This document shows positions 1 through 7,453 of a DNA stretch of 10,429 bases, piece after piece. The DNA comes from Zancudomyces culisetae. Taxonomy: Eukaryota; Kickxellomycota; Harpellomycetes; Harpellales; Legeriomycetaceae. Position 1 is the stretch's first letter, and the number at the start of each line of letters is the position of its first letter. The position numbers and the translations under genes are program-made. Under the pieces are notes generated by a model that saw only the letters and a program-made list of their open reading frames with translations, made no database searches and was not told where the DNA came from. The stretch spans positions 1-10,429 of the forward strand of contig LSSK01000831.1 of assembly GCA_001969505.1 (NCBI GenBank). The letters are read 5' to 3'.

Positions 1-83
1 CCAAATAAAAATTCGACAAATCTTGTAGGGTTTTTAAATATTTTGTCTATTTTGTTTACTAGTTTACTAATTTATTATTTGTT
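1..83. other. A+T-rich upstream flank, no gene seen
   Basis: This stretch is A+T-rich and contains no supportable coding region or RNA gene. It includes a small direct repeat (TTTACTA twice, near positions 55-69). It is probably the distal promoter of the SRP receptor gene that starts at 222, or the end of an intergenic region whose other gene lies outside the window. Confidence 0.5.
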
Positions 84-102
84 TATAATTTTATTTTTTC
101 AG
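84..102 (+). promoter_or_regulatory. Possible core promoter of SRPRA (TATA-like plus oligo-T)
   Basis: A TATAAT sequence (84-89) is followed by T-rich sequence with T4 and T6 runs (89-99), ending in CAG at 100-102. In Dictyostelium, core promoters typically pair a TATA element with a downstream oligo-dT stretch just before the transcription start, and this arrangement fits. Transcription would then begin near 101, about 120 bases before the start codon. The same T-run followed by CAG could instead be a 3' splice site of a leader intron, with GTAGGG at about 26 as donor. The sequence alone does not separate these. Confidence 0.35.
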
Positions 103-221
103 CAAGAGAGAAAGGAAAAATAATTAAAGTTTGAGTATATTATAATAATAAACAAATTCAAAGAAAAGAAAAGAAAAGTAAATATACAAAAAGAAAAATA
201 GAGGAATAGAAAAATAGAAAA
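103..221 (+). other. A-rich 5' leader of SRPRA
   Basis: The stretch is strongly A-rich with scattered G, including three AAAAG units at about 163-178 and repeated AATAGAAA-like units just before the start codon. I see no ATG between 103 and the start at 222, so a ribosome scanning this leader would meet the SRPRA start first. The A-run directly before the ATG is the usual dictyostelid start context. Confidence 0.55.
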
Positions 222-2099
222 ATGCTTGGAGAAATAAGGGTATCGACGGTAGGTGGAATACTACTATATCGTTGCGAGTACGAAAGGGTTAAAGGGATTG
301 AACAAATAATCGAACGGCTTATTGAAGAACAAGGGCGAGTGGGACTAGTAAGTTTGGGGGTGGGGGGATCGGGTAAAGCATCCAGTGATGGAGGAGCAGG
401 AGGAGGAGGTTTGGGAGCAAGGGAAGTGGTTGGGGAGTACAAGGTGGATTATAATGTTGATAAAGAAAAGGGAATAATGGTAATGGCGGTATATCCAAAG
501 ATTGTGGAGCTTGGATATATTAGCGAGTTGTTGACGAGGATCAACAAGCGAGTGGGAAAAGAAATCAGTTTGGCAACAGCGGGTGCAGGTAAGAGGAGTG
601 GGAATCAGGGTTCTGGAATATTTCAAGCACAATCTCGGAGTAGCAAGATGATGGGTGGTGGTAGTAGCATTCGGGAGAATATGCACCAAGTACTTTTTGA
701 ATTGACAAGTGAGGAAAGAAGAAAGAAAGTGGAAGGGTGGATAGATCAAGCTATTCATGAATATGAAGGAATTGGCCAAGAGAATAATGAGGAGGAGAAC
801 GAAGAGATTCAAAAATTTGGACGAAAGAGACAAGTAATGCGAAGGTTTGAAGATGTACAAAAGGGAAAAGAAAAAAGAAATGGAGAAGGCAAAGATAAAG
901 GTAAAGGTAAAGGAAAAGGAAAAAGTAAAGGTGTAGATAAAAAGGAGGGAAGAGTTTGGGACAATGAGATTAAAAGTGTGGTTAATGAACAGGACATGAG
1001 CAAATATGATTTTAGTAAAGAAAATGGAGGAAAAGGGAATAATGATGAAGAATATGGTCAAGGAATACAAGAACTAATGGTGAATAAATCAAGAGATAGT
1101 GAGGAAGAAGAAGATGAGGATGAGGAAGAAGAAGAAAGTGATGAAGAGGGAGGAGGGGAGAAAGGGGGGATAGTAGGGTATTTGAGAGGGATAACAAGGG
1201 CAATAGGATTGAGTAAGAGGAAATTGGAGGAAAAGGAGTTGGAGGTGATTAGCGAAAAGGCGTATACACAACTAGTGGACAAAAATGTGGCGAGTGAGAT
1301 AGCTAAGCAAATATCGGAGGGACTTGTGAGGGAGATGCGAGGGAGAGAATTTGGGAGAATGGAGAATATTAAGCAGGTGGTAAAGGAGGAGATGGGCAAG
1401 AGTTTACGCAAGATTTTGACGGCGACAAAGCAACGAGAGATATTGTGGGAGATAGAAAAGGCTCAGGGGGAGAAGCGGGTATATAGTATAGTGTTTTTGG
1501 GGGTCAATGGGGTAGGAAAATCGACGAATTTATCGAAGGTAGGGTATTGGTTATTACAAAATAAGTATCGGGTGATGGTTGCGGCGTGCGATACGTTCCG
1601 GAGTGGGGCAGTGGAGCAGTTGAAGGTGCATGTGCGGAACTTGGGGGGATATTTTGGGCGGGAACGGATAACGTTGTTTGAGAGAGGGTATGGAAGGGAG
1701 GCGGCGGAAATAGCAAAAGAGGCGATACGGGAGGCAGGGGAAGGGGGGTATGATGTAGTGTTGATTGATACGGCGGGGCGAAAGCAAGATAACGAGCCAT
1801 TGATGAAGGCATTGGGGCGGTTGGTGCAGGTGAATAGGCCGGATTTGGTGGTGTTTGTAGGGGAAGCGTTGGTGGGGAATGAGGCGATAGGGCAATTGAA
1901 GCAGTTTAATGAGTATTTGGAGAGGCGAATAGGAGGGATTATATTGACAAAGGTGGATACAATAGAGGATAAGATTGGGGCGGCGATTAATATGATGTAT
2001 TTGACAAACAAGCCGATATTATTTGTGGGGAGTGGGCAGACGTATGGGGATATGAAGAGGTTTAGGATTGAAAGAGTGATAGATTTGTTGTTAAAATAA
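222..2099 (+). CDS. SRPRA: Signal recognition particle receptor subunit alpha (SR-alpha, docking protein)
   Basis: This is the GTPase that receives ribosome-SRP complexes at the endoplasmic reticulum. It pairs with SRP54 and is anchored through SR-beta. The 625 residues are close to the roughly 640 of animal orthologues. Residues 1 to about 175 form the SRX longin-like domain that binds SR-beta, opening with the expected GGILLY. Next come a conserved MRRFED (206-211) and a charged linker with a Lys-Gly repeat (224-237) and an acidic block (292-309). The helical N domain begins near 316 (NVASEIAKQI at 355-364). The G domain shows GVNGVGKST (427-435), DTFRSGAVEQL (457-467), DTAGR (516-520), VGEALVGNEA (546-555), TKVD (576-579) and GSGQ (603-606). 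All catalytic motifs are intact. The start is set by the AAAAATG context and the SRX match. A Gly-rich insert at about 47-65 lengthens the SRX domain. No intron is needed. The 3' half of the gene is unusually G-rich. Confidence 0.97.
   Translation: MLGEIRVSTVGGILLYRCEYERVKGIEQIIERLIEEQGRVGLVSLGVGGSGKASSDGGAGGGGLGAREVVGEYKVDYNVDKEKGIMVMAVYPKIVELGYISELLTRINKRVGKEISLATAGAGKRSGNQGSGIFQAQSRSSKMMGGGSSIRENMHQVLFELTSEERRKKVEGWIDQAIHEYEGIGQENNEEENEEIQKFGRKRQVMRRFEDVQKGKEKRNGEGKDKGKGKGKGKSKGVDKKEGRVWDNEIKSVVNEQDMSKYDFSKENGGKGNNDEEYGQGIQELMVNKSRDSEEEEDEDEEEEESDEEGGGEKGGIVGYLRGITRAIGLSKRKLEEKELEVISEKAYTQLVDKNVASEIAKQISEGLVREMRGREFGRMENIKQVVKEEMGKSLRKILTATKQREILWEIEKAQGEKRVYSIVFLGVNGVGKSTNLSKVGYWLLQNKYRVMVAACDTFRSGAVEQLKVHVRNLGGYFGRERITLFERGYGREAAEIAKEAIREAGEGGYDVVLIDTAGRKQDNEPLMKALGRLVQVNRPDLVVFVGEALVGNEAIGQLKQFNEYLERRIGGIILTKVDTIEDKIGAAINMMYLTNKPILFVGSGQTYGDMKRFRIERVIDLLLK
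891..932 (+). repeat. AAAGGN hexamer repeat encoding a Lys-Gly tract in SRPRA
   Basis: Tandem near-copies of AAAGGN encode alternating Lys and Gly (residues 224-237). The tract lies in the charged linker between the SRX and NG domains. The equivalent human linker is also Lys-rich, so a basic segment here is expected. The strict alternation points to local repeat expansion. Confidence 0.8.
1095..1148 (+). repeat. Acidic Glu/Asp run in the SRPRA linker
   Basis: GAA/GAG/GAT codons give an almost unbroken Glu/Asp block (residues 292-309) just before the N domain. Together with the upstream Lys-Gly tract it makes a strongly polar, probably disordered linker. Animal SRPRA also carries a short Ser/Asp/Glu cluster at this position. 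Confidence 0.8.
1148..1178 (+). other. Strict G-quadruplex motif within SRPRA
   Basis: On the coding strand there are four G-runs: GGG 1148-1150, GGGG 1155-1158, GGGGGG 1164-1169 and GGG 1176-1178. The loops are 4, 5 and 6 bases, which satisfies the common G3+N1-7 rule. A further GGG follows at 1188-1190. The motif encodes the Gly-rich hinge EGGGEKGGIVG between the acidic linker and the N domain, so the protein sequence may explain it. It would be present in the mRNA. Confidence 0.7.
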
Positions 2100-2104
2100 A
2101 TAAA
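2095..2104 (+). terminator. Poly(A) signal hexamers of SRPRA overlapping its stop codon
   Basis: Two overlapping AATAAA hexamers lie at 2095-2100 and 2099-2104. The first spans the TAA stop codon at 2097-2099. If either is used, the 3' untranslated region would be only a few tens of bases and would end within or just past the gap before the HEATR1 stop codon. Confidence 0.5.
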
Positions 2105-2107
2105 TGT

Positions 2108-2113
2108 TTTATT
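2108..2113 (-). terminator. Poly(A) signal of HEATR1
   Basis: TTTATT on the plus strand is AATAAA on the minus strand, about 53 bases past the HEATR1 stop codon. Cleavage usually falls 10-30 bases beyond such a hexamer, which would place the HEATR1 mRNA end inside the last codons of SRPRA on the opposite strand. Confidence 0.45.
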
Positions 2114-2130
2114 ATATTATATTATATTAT
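2111..2130. repeat. ATTAT pentamer repeat, four units
   Basis: Four tandem ATTAT units sit in the middle of the convergent gap between the two stop codons. This is a simple A+T microsatellite with no coding role. Confidence 0.85.
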
Positions 2131-2165
2131 TAAAGAGATTAAAGTAAAAGTAAAAGTAAAAAGAA

Positions 2166-5100
2166 TTAATAAGCAGAGGATAAATAAGAAGATAAAGGTT
2201 CACCTAATAAATCTTCAATTGTTGAAATAAACAATTCCTTTGAATTAGTTGAAGAAGAGTTAGAGTTAGAGTTGGAGTTAGAGTTGGAATCGAAAAAGTT
2301 GATTGAGATAAGTGAGGGTAATAGATCAGGAAGGAATAATAAAGCGTGTTCACGAAGACAAGAAAAGAAGTGATTGAGTAAGATGACAAGATGATCATCA
2401 AGAGTTCCACTATCATTATCACCATCAGAAGAAGAAGAAGAAGAAGAAGAGGAAATAGTAGTAGAAGAGGAAGAGGAAGAGATTGATGACAAGAGGAATG
2501 ATTTAAGAGTATCTTGGTTATTGGTAACATGGAAAAAGTTGAAAAAGGAATTGAAACAATTCAAATAAGATTGTTGCAAATCAGGGGTAAAAGAAGGAGA
2601 AGGATAGTTTGATTGATAAGATTTGAAGACAAGGTTGAAAAGTAGAGAGATTGAAGCAACAAGTTGTGGATCCACTAAATCACCATTACCATTATTATCA
2701 TCATCATCATTGTTATTGTTATTGTTATTGTTATTAATAATATCGTGGATGTTTCGGTTTAATAGTGGTGGAGAGTAATTGATGAAAAATGATATTATAT
2801 CAAGACAAGATTTCAATAATGAATTAATAGTAGTAATATTATTCTTGGTCTTTGTATTATTCTTGGTGTTATTCTTGGTCTTATCCTCTGTATTTGTAAT
2901 AGATAATGATAAACAATTCAACAACACATTATTATTATTATTATTATTATTGTTGTTGTTGTTGTTGTTATTGTTATTGTTGGATTGGTTTTGAGAAATA
3001 AAAGAGATTATAGAAGAGTTGTAAAATGTTGGCCAAAAGATTGATTTGAAATTATCAAATAGAGTGATTATAACTTGGGTTAATAATTTCATAATTTCAA
3101 TATTACCACCACCACCACTATTATTGTTGTTGTTGTTGAGGTTTGTTGAAAATAATGATATAAAGGTATTAAAGAATAATCCCAAATCATGAACATTCAT
3201 TTTAGATAAAAAGAGGATAAACGTATCAATATCAACATCATTATCCTTATCTTTATCATTATTATTATCATTGATTTGGACATTGTTAGTTAGTTGTTTT
3301 ACCAAATATTTGAAAATCAGGTTTTTATACTTGTTTAGTAATTGTGGATCATCAACTACAAGATTCAAATACCTGAATAGTAACCGTTGACCTTGAATAG
3401 TTTTGGTATTTAAAATGGTTGTTAATAATCGTTCGTTATTAGTCTTGTACATCAATTCGAAAATCATTTTATTAGAGTTGTTTTTATCGAGTAGTGATGA
3501 TGATGATGATATTGATGATGGTGATGAACAAGTTCCAAGAATCAAAACTAGTTGGGGAATAAATACCGTCATGAATTGAGGAAGTGTTTCAAATCCAGCT
3601 TGTAAAACTCTACTGGAAATTACTTGCAATTCTTCCACATTATCACTACCACCGTTATTTTCACTATTGTTATTGTTATTGTTTTCTGATAAGCGTGATA
3701 ATATAGTTATAGATTGATCAATTAATTTGTTGAAATGTTTAATGATTTTAGTTCCATATTGTTTAATAATAGTTGAATACAACAACAATATTACGTTGGC
3801 ATTTGTATTGACATTGGTGTCGAGATTAGAGGATGTAAAAGTTGATAGAGCTTGGTCAACTAGTTCCATAGAAATAGGATTTGTAGAAATTTGGAATAAC
3901 TTGGTTATACAAAGAATTTTGATTTTAAACATATTGATATCTGTATCTGTATCTGTATCTGTATCTGTATCTGTAGGTAATAAGAGTTGTACAAGATTAT
4001 TTCCATCGATTTGGTTTGGTAAAACATACTTGTTGAATAATTCCAGAGCCTTAAATCCAACCACTACTTGTAAAGTTTTGTTGGTAGGTTGGGAAATTTG
4101 TTGACTAGAAAAGATACTAGTAACCAAAGTTTCAAGAACACTGGCTTGACCGACTCCATCTAGTAATGACAACAAGTTGGAAATAATTTGATTTAAATCT
4201 AAACCAGATTTCTCTAGAGGTAAAGAAGAGTCAACAGATTCAAGAGGTAATATAATCAAAAGAATATCTCGTAGTAATTTGATTATATTAGCATCGTTAA
4301 GTCTAATCTTTGTATTTGTCTTTGTCTTTTTATTGGTTTTGGTTTTAGATTTAGATTTAGATTTAGATTTGATGTTGATGTTGTGTTTGGTAGAAGATAA
4401 AGTTGATGTCGATTGGTTAAATGTAAAGAATGTTGGAATCAGATTTGATAATTTAGAAATCATCACCAGTGTATTTTTATTAGTATTATTTTCGGTATTG
4501 TTTATATTTTCAGATAATTGAGGAATATTATTCAACAAGTTGTAAATGATTGACAATAAAAGGTTTACATTTTCTTTTAAAACATCACCATCATCACCAT
4601 CATTACCATCATCATCATGATCACCTTGATTATTGTTATAGTTGAGAGATGCATTAGGATTAGATAATGTTTGTATATTCAAGGCAATAAATAAATCAAT
4701 ACCAAATTGACAATAATCCAAATGATCAGTAGAAGTTGTATTTGAGAAGGATTGAGTTGTTGATAATAAAGTAAATAATTTGGTAAAGATTTCAATTAAA
4801 ACTTTTGTCCTTGCTGTTGAAATTGTTGTTGTTGTTGTTGTTGTTGTAGAGAGTAGAGTGTTTAATAGACAAATAAACAAGTGTAGTTGTTTTTCTCTAG
4901 GAGTATAAATGAGTAGATCAATAAACATTTTCAATACGAGATCAATTACATTTACATTTACATTTACATTTACATTTGTATTTACATTTACATTCATATT
5001 TGTACTTTTATTATTATTATTATTTGCAGAATGTTTTAGAGTTTTAAAGTTATGTTGAAGATGGTTTTGAGGTTGAATTTTAAGTTGATGTTGTTGGGCA

Positions 5101-5594
5101 AGTAAAAGATTTGGAACAAGTCGAGTAATTGCAGATTCAACAATACGGTTATAATCATCATCACCACCACTATCAACAAGATCTTGGTAATGTTTACCCA
5201 AAAACGAAAGAATAATGACAAGTTGGTTAGTCAAAGTAATAGCCATAGTTTCCAAACTCTTTGATTGTTGAGGGTTGGAATAATCATGGCGTAACAGTTT
5301 GGCTAGAACATCGATTCCTGCCAATTGGATTTCCAAAAAGTATTTTTGGTCTTGACTAGTACAAAATGATTTCATTAATGTAATAATTACCTCGCTCTTT
5401 AGAGAGACCAAAGCTGGATCTACTGTCGTTGTTTGGTCAAGTACGTTGCTTATCATTACTAGTGTTAGTTTTTTAATGTATTCGGTTTCTTTTCCTTCTG
5501 AATATATTGATGATTGATCACATAGTAATTGACAAATATCAAATAATGGAAGTAAAAGTACCATACTTTCATTTCCATTTCCATTTCCATTGTT

Positions 5595-5633
<39 letters not shown>

Positions 5634-7393
5634 ATTATTGGTTTTTACATTTGTTGGTGAAAATGTATTGGCAAGTGATTCAAATACCATATTGAAAAAT
5701 TCCAAATTCTTTAGTTTATTCTTATCCTTATCCTTATTATCATTACCCTTACTATCAATCTTGGTAGTTTTAATTTCTTTTTTACTCTTCTTTTTACTAT
5801 TACTATTACTATTGTTGTTAGAGTTGTTGTTGTTGTTGTTGGATAAAGAGGATTTGATAAAGTTTAGAATTTCATAGATTAGAGTAATTTGATAAGATTC
5901 AATACTTGAAAATATTGAATAAATATCACTCTTTGCATTATATTCATCTCCAGTGAATAAAGTAAACAGTTCTGAAATCAAACAAGTAACCAGTTGAGAA
6001 TTGCCTACAAGAATTGGGAATGTGTATTTGGTAGGAATTTGCATTAGATATTGTTTAAATTTATCCAAATAACAAATACCACCATTACTACCATTATCAT
6101 TATCATTATCATTGACTTGAAGTGCAAGATTATCGCAAGTTAAACATGATACCAAACCAGTCGTCAAATTATCTGTGAATAGAGATTGATCAACATTAAA
6201 TTGAATACTTTGATCCAATAATTGCATGTTGTTTGATGTATTAACTACACCACCACTCAATACATTAAGCAAACCAGTAGCAATAGATTGTTTGTTAAAC
6301 CGAGATTGAGTTTGAGTTTGAGTTTGAGTTTGAATAGATGATATTAACAAGAGAATTTGTTCAACTAGTAAATCGACAAGTTGTGAATTAAGAATTGTCT
6401 TTTTAATACTCTTGTAATTAGCATGTAATCTAAAGACCTTGTAATTTTTCAATAGAATTTCCTTGATTAAATTTGAATTTTCCACCAAAATAACACTTTG
6501 CTTTTGGTTTTGATTTTGATTTTGCTTTTGATTTTGCGTTAGATTGGAGGTTGGGAATGAAATAATAAATACTTGAATCAATTTGTAAATCTGACTATAA
6601 ACACCATCATTGTTTTTGTTGTTGATGATAGAGTTGCGATAATTGTTGTATATACTAGTTAGAATTTGTAAAGCTGTCAAACAAATCTCATCACTCAATT
6701 TACTAACCAAATGTACAAACATTAACAATGTCAATGATTCCAAATCAAATTGACATTTTGTTGTAGATTGTGTGTTTTTATATTTGATTAAAATCCCATC
6801 AACCGCTTTTAATATTTCCAAAATTGCCCTTTTTATCATCATACTATCAGTTGTCGTTGTTGTCTTTGTTGAAATTGTTGTTGAGGTTGTTGAGGTTGTT
6901 GAGGTTGTTGAGGTTGTTGTTGTTGTTGGAACAAAGGATGTGGTGGTTAAATTGATACTAGAATGTACCAATAATTCCAAAACTGTATTTGCATTTCCAT
7001 CCAATTTGGTTATAATATTTTCAACAATAGTTGGAATATCAAGTACGTTACATTTTGTACCGAATATTGTAGCAACAATTTCATTTACCTTTTGGTTATC
7101 ATTATCATTACTATTACTATTACTAGTTGTTGAAGCAAAAGATTGACATTGTTTCATCAAGTATTCAACCATAATATATAGTCCAACCATTGCCTTGATT
7201 TTTTCAATTCCATCACTATTATCATTTTTGGTAATATCAGTTGAAATAATAATATACTCTAGCAATTTAGATTTATCGAAAATGAGTTGCATGAGGTTAT
7301 CAGTATCGGTTATTAGATGAGCATATTGTTTAAACCACTCAATACTCTGTGTAATAATACTATCACTATCACTATTACCATTTAACCCATTGG

Positions 7394-7453
<60 letters not shown>

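Larger units (their letters stand above)
2100..2165. other. 66-base convergent intergenic region
   Basis: This is the whole gap between the TAA stops of the two tail-to-tail genes. It is nearly all A+T: an ATTAT pentamer repeat (about 2111-2130) followed by AAAGTA-type units (about 2139-2162). There is no room for another gene. It must hold the 3' end signals of both transcripts. Confidence 0.85.

Noticed and set aside
348-437. Possible intron in SRPRA starting at GTAAGT
   Set aside because: The segment is extremely G-rich with no pyrimidine tract or A+T richness before any frame-keeping AG. Removing it would also delete part of the segment leading into a conserved SRX strand.
589-627. Possible intron in SRPRA with a CAG/GTAAGA donor and a TTTCAAG acceptor that keeps frame
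   Set aside because: At 39 bases it is too short, it is G-rich rather than A+T-rich, and reading through it also keeps frame. Spliced transcript reads would be needed to revive it.
345-1070. Long open frame on the minus strand opposite SRPRA (and another at 1463-2011)
   Set aside because: The translations are low-complexity Phe/Ile/Ser/Pro-rich sequence with no family resemblance. They arise because the purine-rich coding strand rarely yields stops when read in reverse. The plus-strand product is unmistakable.
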